A stretch of 64,000 nucleotides of DNA from Deinococcus taeanensis. GTDB taxonomy: Bacteria > Deinococcota > Deinococci > Deinococcales > Deinococcaceae. A program made the position numbers and the translations under genes. The DNA lies in assembly GCF_020229735.1 (NCBI RefSeq), contig NZ_CP083455.1, positions 523,001 through 587,000 of the forward strand. Direction: 5' to 3'. The notes below the pieces were generated by a model, which ran no database searches, was not told the DNA's origin, and saw only the letters and a list, made by a program, of their open reading frames with translations. This document shows positions 52,915 through 63,462 of the stretch, piece by piece. Positions within the stretch are counted from its first letter, which is position 1. The number at the start of each line of letters is the position of its first letter.

Positions 52915-54339
52915 ATGACGCAGCCCACCACCCTTCCCGCCCTGGCCGTCGCCGTGCAGGAACTCAACGCCGACCTGGACACGCCGGTTACCGCCTACCT
53001 GAAAGTCGCGCAGGGCGAGAGCGTCACCTTCCTGCTCGAGAGTGTCGAGGCGGGCGAGAAACTCGGCCGGTACTCGTTCATCGGGGTGGGCGAACAGGGC
53101 CGCTTCGAGGCGCGCGGCCCGCAGGTGCGCAGCAGCGGCGTGTTCGGTGACTTCTGCGGCGCAGACCACGACCCGCTGGCCCGGCTGTACCACGCCACGG
53201 TGCGCCCCGCCCCACTCCCCCCGGGCCTCCCGGCCCTGATCGGCGGCGCGATCGGGTACGCCGCGTACGACCTGATCCGCAACTACGAACGCCTGCCCGA
53301 CGGAAACCCGGACGAACTGAACGTCCCGGACGCGTGCTTCATCGCGCCGCGCGGCATGGTCATCTTCGATCACCTCAAGCACCGCCTGATTGCCGTCGCG
53401 ACCGCCAGCACGCAGGCCGGCGCGCAGGAGGAGGTGCAGCGCCTCACGCAGCGCCTGCGCGGCCCGCTGCCCGCCGTGCCCGGCCGCACCCCCAGCCCCC
53501 CGCCCACCTTCACGAGCAACTTCACGCCCGGGTCCTACCAGGCGGCCGTGGAGCGCGCCCTGGAGTACATCCGCGCCGGCGACATCTTCCAGGTGGTGCC
53601 CAGCCAGCGCTTCAGCGCCGACCTGGGCGACCTGCACCCCTTTGCGCTATACCGCGCGCTGCGGCGCGTGAATCCCAGCCCGTACCTGGGCTACCTGCAA
53701 CTCGGTCCCGTGACGCTCGTGGCCAGCAGCCCCGAAAGCCTGCTCGCCAGTGACGGCCGCACCGTCACCACCCGCCCCATCGCCGGCACCCGCCCGCGCG
53801 GCGCCACCCCGGCGCAGGACGAGGCGCTGGCAGCCGAACTGCTCGCTGACGAGAAGGAACGCGCCGAGCACCTCATGCTCGTCGACCTGGGCCGCAACGA
53901 CATCGGCCGCGTCAGCCGCTACGGCAGCGTGCGCGTCCACGGCGCGTTCACCATCGAACGCTACAGCCACGTGATGCACATCGTCTCCAGCGTCACCGGC
54001 GAACTCCGCGAAGGCCAGACGCCGCTGCACGCCCTGGCAAGCGTGCAACCCATGGGCACCGTCAGCGGCGCCCCCAAGATCCGCGCCATGGAAATCATCG
54101 ACGAACTCGAACCCACCCGGCGCGGCCCTTACGGCGGGTCGTTCGGGTACATCGCCCTGAACGGCAGCATGGACATGGCCCTCACGCTGCGCACCATGGT
54201 CATCACCGGCAGCCGCGTGCACATCCAGGCCGGCGCCGGCGTCGTCGCTGACAGCAACCCCGCCAGTGAGGAACTCGAAACCCGCAACAAGGCGGCCGCC
54301 CTGATGCGCGCCGTGGAACTCGCCGCCGGAGGCCTCTGA
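52915..54339 (+). CDS. trpE: Anthranilate synthase component I
   Basis: 474 residues. CAGGAG lies 5 nt before the ATG. The N-terminal allosteric segment FLLESVEAGEKLGRYSF (about 43-59) carries the LLES tryptophan-binding motif, so feedback inhibition is expected. Chorismate-binding C-lobe: GDIFQVVPSQRF, PSPYLGYLQLG, SSPESLLASDGRTVTTRPIAGTRPRG, DLGRNDIGRVSRYGSV, MGTVSGAPKIRAMEIIDELEPTRRGPYGG (split), IQAGAGVVADSNPASE. With TrpG it converts chorismate and glutamine to anthranilate. Its stop overlaps the trpG start (TGATG). Confidence 0.96.
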   Translation: MTQPTTLPALAVAVQELNADLDTPVTAYLKVAQGESVTFLLESVEAGEKLGRYSFIGVGEQGRFEARGPQVRSSGVFGDFCGADHDPLARLYHATVRPAPLPPGLPALIGGAIGYAAYDLIRNYERLPDGNPDELNVPDACFIAPRGMVIFDHLKHRLIAVATASTQAGAQEEVQRLTQRLRGPLPAVPGRTPSPPPTFTSNFTPGSYQAAVERALEYIRAGDIFQVVPSQRFSADLGDLHPFALYRALRRVNPSPYLGYLQLGPVTLVASSPESLLASDGRTVTTRPIAGTRPRGATPAQDEALAAELLADEKERAEHLMLVDLGRNDIGRVSRYGSVRVHGAFTIERYSHVMHIVSSVTGELREGQTPLHALASVQPMGTVSGAPKIRAMEIIDELEPTRRGPYGGSFGYIALNGSMDMALTLRTMVITGSRVHIQAGAGVVADSNPASEELETRNKAAALMRAVELAAGGL

Positions 54340-54950
54340 TGACCCCCCCGAAACTCCTGCTGATCGACAACTACGACTCGTTTACGTTCAACCTCGTGCA
54401 GTACTTCGGTGAACTCGGCGCGGACCTGACCGTCTGGCGCAACGACGCTTTCACCCTGGACGACGTCCGCACCCTGAACCCCGACGCGATCATCGTGTCC
54501 CCCGGACCATGCACCCCCACCCAGGCGGGCCTGAGCGTGCAGGTCATCCGCGAACTCGGCCCGCACTACCCCACCCTCGGCGTGTGCCTGGGCCACCAGA
54601 GCATCGGTGAAGCGTTCGGCGCCCGCGTGGACCGCGCGCGGCAGCCCGTGCACGGCAAGACCAGCCCCGTAAGGCACGACGGCACCGGCCTGTTCGCCGG
54701 CCTGCCCAGTGACGTCACCGTCACCCGCTACCACTCCCTGGTGGTGCGTGACCTGCCTCCCGAACTCGTGGCGACCGCCTGGACCAGCGACCCTGAAGAG
54801 GAAATCGTAATGGCACTGCGCCACCGACAGTACCCGGTGTTCGGCGTGCAGTTCCACCCGGAAAGCATCGCCACGCAGGCCGGCATGGACATGCTCCGCA
54901 ACTTCCTCACCGAAGTCCGCGCCCACCAGGCGGCGGGGGCCCGCGCGTGA
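54339..54950 (+). CDS. trpG: Anthranilate synthase component II (glutamine amidotransferase)
   Basis: 203 residues. Class I amidotransferase: LLIDNYDSFTFNLVQYFGEL (start), PGPCTPTQAGLS, nucleophile Cys in LGVCLGHQSIGEAFG (about 85), and His/Glu in QFHPESIATQAG. It supplies ammonia to TrpE. Starts inside the trpE stop codon and overlaps the trpD GTG by 4 nt. Confidence 0.96.
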   Translation: MTPPKLLLIDNYDSFTFNLVQYFGELGADLTVWRNDAFTLDDVRTLNPDAIIVSPGPCTPTQAGLSVQVIRELGPHYPTLGVCLGHQSIGEAFGARVDRARQPVHGKTSPVRHDGTGLFAGLPSDVTVTRYHSLVVRDLPPELVATAWTSDPEEEIVMALRHRQYPVFGVQFHPESIATQAGMDMLRNFLTEVRAHQAAGARA

Positions 54951-55957
54951 CCATGGTCCACGCCCGGCTGATGAACGGCGAGCACCTGTCGCAACTGGAA
55001 GCGGCGACCTTCATGCGCGAGGTCATGACCGGCGAGATGAGCGGCGTGCGCCTCGCCGCGGCCCTCGCCGCGCTGCGCGTCCGCGGCGAGACCCCCGAGG
55101 AGATCGCCGGTTTCGCGCAGGCCATGCGGGAACACGCCGTGCGGGTCAACGTCGCCCCGCGCGACGTGCTGCTCGACGTGGTCGGCACCGGCGGGGACGG
55201 CGCCCACACCTTCAACATCAGCACCACCACCGCGTTCGTGGTGGCCGGCGCGGGCGTGCCCGTCGCGAAGCACGGCAACCGCGCCGCCAGCAGCCGCGCC
55301 GGCAGCGCCGACGTTCTCGAAGCGCTCGGCGTGAACCTCGACGCCACGCCTGACGTGGTCGCCGACGCCGTCAACACCCTCGGCATCGGCTTCATGTTCG
55401 CCCGCAACTACCACCCGGCCCTGCGGCACGCTGCGGCCGTCCGTTCGGACCTCGCCGCCCGCACCGTGTTCAACATCCTTGGCCCGCTCAGCAATCCTGC
55501 CGGCGCCACGCACCTCGTCGTGGGCGTCTTCAAACCCGAACTGACCCGCACGCTCGCCGAGGTGCTGCGCCTCCTCGGCGCCCGCGGCGCCACCGTCGTG
55601 CACGGCAACGGTCTGGACGAATTCAGCGTGTGCGGCGTGAACACCGTCTCCGGCCTGCGCGACGGCGTGGTGGTCGACCGGACGCTGCACCCCGAGGAGG
55701 CCGGGGTCAACGTGCACCCACGCGAAGCCATTGTGGGCGGCAGCCCCACTGAGAACGCCGAGATTACCCGCGCGCTCCTCACCGGGGGCGGCACGCCCGC
55801 CCAGAAGGACATCGTGGCCCTGAACGCCGGCGCGGCCCTGCGCACCGCCGGCCGCGCGGCCAGCATCCGCGAGGGCGTCGAGCAGGCCCGCGAAATCATG
55901 ACGGGCGGCCAGGGCTGGGCAGTCCTGCAACGCTACGCCGCCCACACCCGGCGCTGA
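54947..55957 (+). CDS. trpD: Anthranilate phosphoribosyltransferase
   Basis: 336 residues from GTG 54947 (overlapping trpG; ATG at 54953 is an alternative). Conserved PRPP site VVGTGGDGAHTFNIST (GTGGD) and KHGNRAASSRAGSADVLEALG, then GIGFMFARNYHPALRH, RTVFNILGPLSNPA and VHGNGLDEFSVCG. It joins anthranilate and PRPP. The rest of the pathway (trpC, F, B, A) is not in this window. Confidence 0.96.
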   Translation: MTMVHARLMNGEHLSQLEAATFMREVMTGEMSGVRLAAALAALRVRGETPEEIAGFAQAMREHAVRVNVAPRDVLLDVVGTGGDGAHTFNISTTTAFVVAGAGVPVAKHGNRAASSRAGSADVLEALGVNLDATPDVVADAVNTLGIGFMFARNYHPALRHAAAVRSDLAARTVFNILGPLSNPAGATHLVVGVFKPELTRTLAEVLRLLGARGATVVHGNGLDEFSVCGVNTVSGLRDGVVVDRTLHPEEAGVNVHPREAIVGGSPTENAEITRALLTGGGTPAQKDIVALNAGAALRTAGRAASIREGVEQAREIMTGGQGWAVLQRYAAHTRR

Positions 55958-56614
55958 ACCGGACGAGATTCCGCCAGGGCCGATCGCGGCGCGCACCCAC
56001 GACGAACACGCGCTGATGGGCCTGTACGCGGCGACGTCTGCCGCACTGAATGGGCAACTGCACAGGAGTGGACTCCAACATCGTTACTGGCCCTGGAACC
56101 GATGCCGGACGGCCACTCCGGGCGCACCTCCGACTGGGCCAGGGGCGCCGCAGACCACTGGCGGGAACATGGCCTGCGGACACGTCGCGGCCCTGCACAG
56201 GGCGCTGGGCGAACACGCCTGACCCCCCCGCCCGGCCCAGGCAGACGCACTGGTCGGCGCACCGCTCATCAGGAATGACGTGAAGGCCTGCAGATGGGCA
56301 GAACGCCTGCTTCATCCCGCACGCGGCTGAAGGCAGGCCCGGCCTGAAGGTGAGCTGCACCTGCACCGAGCGGCAGGACGGCTCCGGGCAGGGCGGTCTG
56401 GTCCTGCGACGCTCCGGGCCGGTTCAGGCGCTGACCATGCATCTCCGCAGGAGCATGCCATTGCTCCGCAAGGATCAGGCGTTCCCTGACGTGGCTGACG
56501 GATGCGGTGTCCAGCGTGAACTTTCGATGCTTCACCGTGGACGTCGCACAGCACGTCAACGGCGAGCGGACAGGCGGCATTGATCTGCCCGGGCGCGCCG
56601 GTGCACTCGTGCAA
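55958..56614. other. Intergenic stretch of about 650 bp without a supported gene
   Basis: All frames are short and lack start signals. The Lys/Arg-poor, His-rich translations on either strand look non-coding. It may be relic DNA after the trp operon; no repeats, terminator or transposase signature was recognised. Confidence 0.5.
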
Positions 56615-57046
56615 TCAGAGCAGCCGGCGGTGGTAGTTCACCTGTCCCAGATGCCAGCCCAGGTGACCGTACAGGTGCAGCAGGAAGTACCGGATGGTCA
56701 TTCCCTGCGGAAAGTCCGGAAGCGGCCTTGGGTGAGGATCGTCCAGCCGGACCGGGCTGAGGCGCTCCAGTGTGCCCGCCACCAGCGCCGTGACCTGCCG
56801 CAGCTCCGCCACGAGGTCGGAGCGCGGCACGTCACGCCTTGCAAATTCCGCCGGGCGGTTCCGCGCATAGGGCACGCCGCCCAGGTCATCGCCCACGAAC
56901 TGCGACAGGTTGCCCATCAGGTGCAGCGCCAGCGTCCCCGCCGGATTCAGGATGTCGCCCCGCACCCGCCAGATGCTCGCCTCGTCCGGGTAGGCTTCCA
57001 GTTCTGTGATCAGCCGCTCCAGGTCGCGCGTGAACAGGGTCCGCAA
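56615..57046 (-). CDS. DinB-like / DUF1572 four-helix protein
   Basis: 143 residues with TTG start. Helical bundle with conserved metal-site His: ALHLMGNLSQFVGDDLGG (about 40-57) and FLLHLYGHLGWHLGQVNYHRRLL near the C-terminus. The family (DinB/YfiT-like) uses a 3-His metal site in thiol-dependent or unknown reactions; damage induction of Bacillus DinB gave the name but is not implied here. Start chosen because TAGGCT (57054-57059, minus strand) lies 7 nt upstream and no ATG fits. Confidence 0.85.
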   Translation of the reverse strand: MRTLFTRDLERLITELEAYPDEASIWRVRGDILNPAGTLALHLMGNLSQFVGDDLGGVPYARNRPAEFARRDVPRSDLVAELRQVTALVAGTLERLSPVRLDDPHPRPLPDFPQGMTIRYFLLHLYGHLGWHLGQVNYHRRLL

Positions 57047-57426
57047 TTCAGGAAGCCTACCCGCAGCTTACCTGCAACCGCCAGGGGCGCAGGCGTCTGG
57101 AAGAGCCGGGGGACGTTTTGGGAGCCGACCCAAGGCCCCGTTCAGTCTCCAGGTCGTGATCCTGCCCTGGGTGGCCGGCTCAAACGACGTGACCCACCGC
57201 CCGGGACGACCAGCAGAGTGCGCAGGAGGCGGTGCTGCCTGGAGCTCTTCTGGCTGTCATCTTCCAGGTGGTCAACCGGCCGTGCGTGGGTGAGGCAGGG
57301 GCCTCTTGGGGGACTGTGCTGTGGCTGGAGGGCATGTGAGCAAGGCTGGCCCTGGTGTCGGTCGCGGGCAGACAGTATTTGCTGGGTCCCTGTCGGGCCT
57401 CAGCGAGAGCACTCTCTCCAGGGCAC
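57047..57426. other. Intergenic region, no gene supported
   Basis: Contains the -10 of the DinB-like gene at its left end. The rest shows only short Trp/Gly-rich frames without start signals; no repeats or terminators recognised. Confidence 0.5.
57054..57059 (-). promoter_or_regulatory. -10 element TAGGCT of the DinB-like gene (leaderless, TTG start)
   Basis: Minus-strand TAGGCT, 7-nt spacer, TTG at 57046. Confidence 0.5.
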
Positions 57427-57888
57427 CTATTTGGGTGGAAGGAGGAGTTTGCCTTCCAGCGGGGTGCTGAGCACGATGCTCGTATCGCAGGTGAAGCCCA
57501 TGTTGATCAGTTCGGTCAGCATGGATTCCAGGGCGCCGACGTCCGGGACGGCCACTTTCAGGATGCATGAGTTGTCGCCGGTCACGGAGTGGCACTCGAG
57601 GACGCCGTCATGGCGGGTGGCCCAGCGGACAAGTGTGGGATCGTTCCGGCCGCTGTCCTGCACGCCGATGAAGGCCGTGATGGTGCGGCCCAGGGGCTTG
57701 CTGGCGACGCGGACGCCGTAGCCGAGGATGACGCCGGCGTCCTCGAGGCGACGAACTCGTTCTGTCACGGCGGGGGCGCTGAGGCCGACGCGGCGGCCGA
57801 GTTCCCGCATGCTGAGTCTGGAGTCCGTCTGGAGTTCCTGAAGGATGCGGTGGTCGAGGGGGTCGAGGTGGCCGCCGGACTGTCTCAT
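57427..57888 (-). CDS. Lrp/AsnC family transcriptional regulator
   Basis: 153 residues. N-terminal winged helix: LDPLDHRILQELQTDSRLSMRELGRRVGLSAPAVTERVRRLEDAGVILGYG (about 8-58, split here). Then the RAM effector domain: GRTITAFIGVQ, VLECHSVTGDNSCILKVAVPDVGALESML. Lrp/AsnC proteins sense amino acids, usually as octamers. It is divergent from kamA (lysine 2,3-aminomutase), so a lysine-related regulator is a reasonable inference. The ATG at 57888 follows TAAGGT by 7 nt; a longer in-frame start would run into kamA's upstream region. Confidence 0.92.
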   Translation of the reverse strand: MRQSGGHLDPLDHRILQELQTDSRLSMRELGRRVGLSAPAVTERVRRLEDAGVILGYGVRVASKPLGRTITAFIGVQDSGRNDPTLVRWATRHDGVLECHSVTGDNSCILKVAVPDVGALESMLTELINMGFTCDTSIVLSTPLEGKLLLPPK

Positions 57889-57895
57889 TCCACCC

Positions 57896-57901
57896 ACCTT
57901 A
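57896..57901 (-). promoter_or_regulatory. -10 element TAAGGT of the Lrp gene (leaderless)
   Basis: Minus-strand TAAGGT, 7-nt spacer, ATG at 57888. Confidence 0.55.
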
Positions 57902-57972
57902 GCATTTGGAAGGTTAGGAGTGTCGTTTATGACCTCCGTGCGCCGTGAACCCTGCGCAACTGATAAGCGACG

Positions 57973-58042
57973 GGCATTCCAAAATGCCGGGCTCGACAAC
58001 GAAAATGAACTGCACATAAGTTCACGTTTCACCTGCAGTTCA
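57973..58042. promoter_or_regulatory. Cluster of inverted repeats between Lrp and kamA
   Basis: GGCATT-CCAA-AATGCC (57973-57988), TGAACT-7 nt-AGTTCA (58006-58024), and a further AGTTCA half-site (58037-58042), 15 nt before the kamA ATG. They are candidate Lrp operators. A similar TTCCAAATGC (minus strand) lies near the Lrp -10. Confidence 0.45.
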
Positions 58043-58057
58043 CACCGGAGGACGACC

Positions 58058-59470
<1,413 letters not shown>

Positions 59471-59628
59471 GTTCACCCGCACCCTCCGGCCGCGCCCGGC
59501 CGGGCAGCCCTGAAGCCTGACTTTCAGCTGTCACAGGGCAACGCGGTCACACCCTGCCTCCTGCCGGCACGCCGGCCCACGACCCTGGTCCACCCCGCCT
59601 TTTCGCCCACCACCTGAATGGAGTCCGC

Positions 59629-60990
<1,362 letters not shown>

Positions 60991-61003
60991 CCGGGAGGCA
61001 GAA

Positions 61004-61042
61004 AGGAGGGGCCTGGGAACACCTCGTTCCCAGGCCCCTCCT
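61004..61042. terminator. 17-bp perfect hairpin between convergent genes
   Basis: AGGAGGGGCCTGGGAAC / GTTCCCAGGCCCCTCCT, 5-nt loop, 13 nt after the aminotransferase stop. Serves the plus-strand gene and probably the convergent minus-strand gene (TTTCTG follows on that strand). Confidence 0.85.
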
Positions 61043-61061
61043 GTTGGGCTGGCGGCAAAGC

Positions 61062-61093
61062 GAGGAGGGGAGACGCACACGCCTCCCCTCCTC
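61062..61093. terminator. Second hairpin between convergent genes
   Basis: GAGGAGGGGAG / CTCCCCTCCTC, 10-nt loop, 18 nt beyond the stop of the minus-strand gene. No clear T-run. Confidence 0.6.
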
Positions 61094-61111
61094 AAGCTGG
61101 CGGTTCAGCCC

Positions 61112-61645
61112 TTACTGCAGACGCTTGGCGATGGACTGCAGGCTGGCGCTGTCGGCCCAGGCCATGCCGCGCTGCACGTACGTGCGGGCACTGGCCTGGT
61201 CGCCACGCTGCAGCGCCAGGTAGGCGAGCTTCGCGGCACTCAGGGACGCCCACTGCTTCTCCTGGTCGGTCAGGTCACCCAGACGGGTCCAGGCGTTGTA
61301 CGCGTTGATCCACCACTGGGTCTTGGTGTACAGCTGCGCCAGGTACGCGTTGTAGTCGCGGTTGCCGGCTTCCATGTTCGCGGCGTAGTACGCGTGATCC
61401 ACGGACGCCTTCCACAGCGTGCGGTCGTAGAAGGGAATGGGGTAGGCCACGTCAGCCTGCACGGCGAACTCCTGAGCTTTAGCGAAGTTCTCGCTGGCAC
61501 TCATGCTGGCCGGCCCGGTCGTAGCGGCCATGTCTTCCGTCGTCGTCGTCGTGGTCGTCGTCGTCGTGGTGGCGGGAGTGGTGGTGTCCTGCGCGGCGGC
61601 CAGGCCACTCAGCGCGAACGCGGTCAGCATGAGAATGTTCTTCAT
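61112..61645 (-). CDS. Secreted poly-Thr protein with helical repeat C-terminus
   Basis: 177 residues. Signal peptide MKNILMLTAFALSGLAAAQ, then DTTTPA and 11 consecutive Thr from ACG/ACC codons (61538-61570), a trinucleotide tract. Residues about 55-170 are helical with TPR-like packing (ENFAKAQEFAVQADVAYPIP, AYLAQLYTKTQWWINAYNAW, KLAYLALQRGDQASARTYVQ). Extracytoplasmic, probably a structural or binding protein. TAAGAT lies 10 nt before the ATG at 61645. No family recognised. Confidence 0.75.
   Translation of the reverse strand: MKNILMLTAFALSGLAAAQDTTTPATTTTTTTTTTTEDMAATTGPASMSASENFAKAQEFAVQADVAYPIPFYDRTLWKASVDHAYYAANMEAGNRDYNAYLAQLYTKTQWWINAYNAWTRLGDLTDQEKQWASLSAAKLAYLALQRGDQASARTYVQRGMAWADSASLQSIAKRLQ
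61538..61570. repeat. (CGT)n trinucleotide tract encoding 11 Thr
   Basis: Eleven tandem triplets (CGT with two GGT interruptions) on the plus strand, ACG/ACC Thr codons on the minus strand. Such tracts can change length by slippage without breaking the frame. Confidence 0.85.
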
Positions 61646-61731
61646 AACAGTTCGCATCTTAGGCTCTACCCTGACAGGCGTCCACGCCGCCACGCCCACC
61701 GTAAAGGGTCCGTAAAGGAGCTTATTCAAAG

Positions 61732-63462
61732 ATGAGGAACACCCACGTTTTACCCACGCTTCTCCTGGGAACTCTGGCCGGATTCAGTGCGGCCAGCGCC
61801 CAGACCACCATCACCGCGCCTCAGTTCACCGCGCCTCAGTTCACCGCGCCGAAGGTGGACGTTTTCAAGGAACTCCGCGTCCTTTCCGGGGTGACCATCT
61901 CCGGGTCCGGCGACCTCACCTTCCTCGGCTCCGACGCCCGCGTCCACCGCACCGACGCCACCGGCAGCGAGAAATGGTCCTTCACCGTCGGTGACATCGG
62001 ACGCGCCTACCCGGTCGTCACACCCCAGGGCGTCACCATTGCAGCCGCCTACGACGACACCGTGTACGCCCTCGATCCTGCCGGGAAACTCCTGTGGAAA
62101 CAGAAACTCGACGGTGACATCTTCGCCACCCCCGCCCTGAGAGCCGACGGCAGCGTCATTGTCGCCACCGCCGGCGGCACCGTGCACGCCCTGAGCAGCG
62201 ACGGTAAACCCCTCTGGGCCTACAAGGTGGGCGCCCCCGTCTTCAGCAGCCCCGCCATCGGCCCGGACGGCACCATCTACTTCGGCGCGCAGAACAACCG
62301 CATGCACGCCCTGACCCCCACCGGCCAGCTGAAATGGACGTACGCCGCCGGGTCCCTCATCTTCAGCTCCCCGGCCGTCGGGCCCGACGGCAGCGTGTAC
62401 TTCGGCTCCAGCGACCGCCGCATTCACGCCGTCACACCCGCCGGACAACCCAAATGGACAGTCCCGACCGGCCTGTTCGTGAACGCCAGTCCCATCATCA
62501 CCAGCCAGGGCCTCGTCGTGGTTGGCAGCTATGACGGCAGCGTGTACGCCGTGAACACCACCGGCGAAAGCGAATGGACCTACCGTGCAGGTGCCGGTAT
62601 CGCCGCGTCTGCGGTGGAACTCAGCGACGGCACCCTCATCATCCCCGACCTGAACGGCACCGTCCACGCCATCGGCAAGGCCGGACAGGCGCTGTGGCAG
62701 ATCAAGACCGGCAAGAAGATCGACACCGGACTCAGCGTCAGCGACCAGGGCGCCGCGTACTTCGTCACGGAAGGCGGAGGCCTGAACATCCTCCAGAAGC
62801 AACGTCCCCTCGCCGTGGGGCCCTGGACCACCTTCCACGCCGCCCCAAACCCTGTGGGCCGTGTTCCCACCAGCGTGGACATCCAGACCCAGACGCAGGC
62901 CCGCCGGGCCGCCGCCACCGCCGTTATCGCCACCCTCAAACCTGCCACGCCCACCACCACTGCCCCCGCCCAGCCCACCCGGCCGGCCCCGGCTCCCGTC
63001 CCCGCCGGGCAGACCCCGCCGGCGTCAGCCACCGGCACCCCGCCGGCCACCACCGCCCCTCAACCCCCACAGCCTGCACCCGCGCCGCAGCCTGCCCAGA
63101 CACCCGCGCAAGCCGCGCAGGCCGCCGCGCGCAACGTCCGTACGGCCGACGGGCAGGTTTTCCTTCCCCTCAACGACCTCGCCACCGCCCTGCGTCTCGA
63201 CGTGCGCAACGTCACTGCCCGGACGGCCACCATTCGCCTGAACAGTCAGCTGATTCCCCTGACCGTCCGCAGCTTCGACCGGACGGCGTATGTGCCTCTC
63301 GCCGCGCTCAGCGCCCTGCCCGGCGCCACCGCGCGCCTGACGAGCACCCCTGCACGCGCCGTGACCCTCAGCGTGAACGGTCAGACAATCACGCTGCCCG
63401 TGAACCTCGTGCCGCTTCTGCCCCTGCGCAGCCCGGAGTACATGGGCGTCCTGTCCCAGTAA
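61732..63462 (+). CDS. Secreted PQQ-like beta-propeller with C-terminal stalk domain
   Basis: 576 residues. Signal peptide ending FSAASAQ. A small tandem TAPQF repeat (about 28-40). Six or seven PQQ/pyrrolo-quinoline-like propeller blades follow (about 60-360) with repeated patterns like GKLLWKQKLDGDIFATPALR and GPDGTIYFGAQNNRMHALTP. A Pro/Ala/Thr linker (about 400-465) leads to a stalk/copper-amine-oxidase-N-like domain (QVFLPLNDLATALRLDVRNV; AYVPLAALSALPGA). The same stalk domain type is seen in the amidase-like protein. A surface-exposed scaffold or outer-layer protein is likely. AAGGAG lies 12 nt before the ATG. Confidence 0.85.
   Translation: MRNTHVLPTLLLGTLAGFSAASAQTTITAPQFTAPQFTAPKVDVFKELRVLSGVTISGSGDLTFLGSDARVHRTDATGSEKWSFTVGDIGRAYPVVTPQGVTIAAAYDDTVYALDPAGKLLWKQKLDGDIFATPALRADGSVIVATAGGTVHALSSDGKPLWAYKVGAPVFSSPAIGPDGTIYFGAQNNRMHALTPTGQLKWTYAAGSLIFSSPAVGPDGSVYFGSSDRRIHAVTPAGQPKWTVPTGLFVNASPIITSQGLVVVGSYDGSVYAVNTTGESEWTYRAGAGIAASAVELSDGTLIIPDLNGTVHAIGKAGQALWQIKTGKKIDTGLSVSDQGAAYFVTEGGGLNILQKQRPLAVGPWTTFHAAPNPVGRVPTSVDIQTQTQARRAAATAVIATLKPATPTTTAPAQPTRPAPAPVPAGQTPPASATGTPPATTAPQPPQPAPAPQPAQTPAQAAQAAARNVRTADGQVFLPLNDLATALRLDVRNVTARTATIRLNSQLIPLTVRSFDRTAYVPLAALSALPGATARLTSTPARAVTLSVNGQTITLPVNLVPLLPLRSPEYMGVLSQ

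Noticed and set aside
55958..57426. A possible mobile element remnant around the DinB-like gene
   Set aside because: The flanking empty stretches suggested relic DNA, but no terminal inverted repeats, transposase motif (DDE) or duplicated flanks were found.
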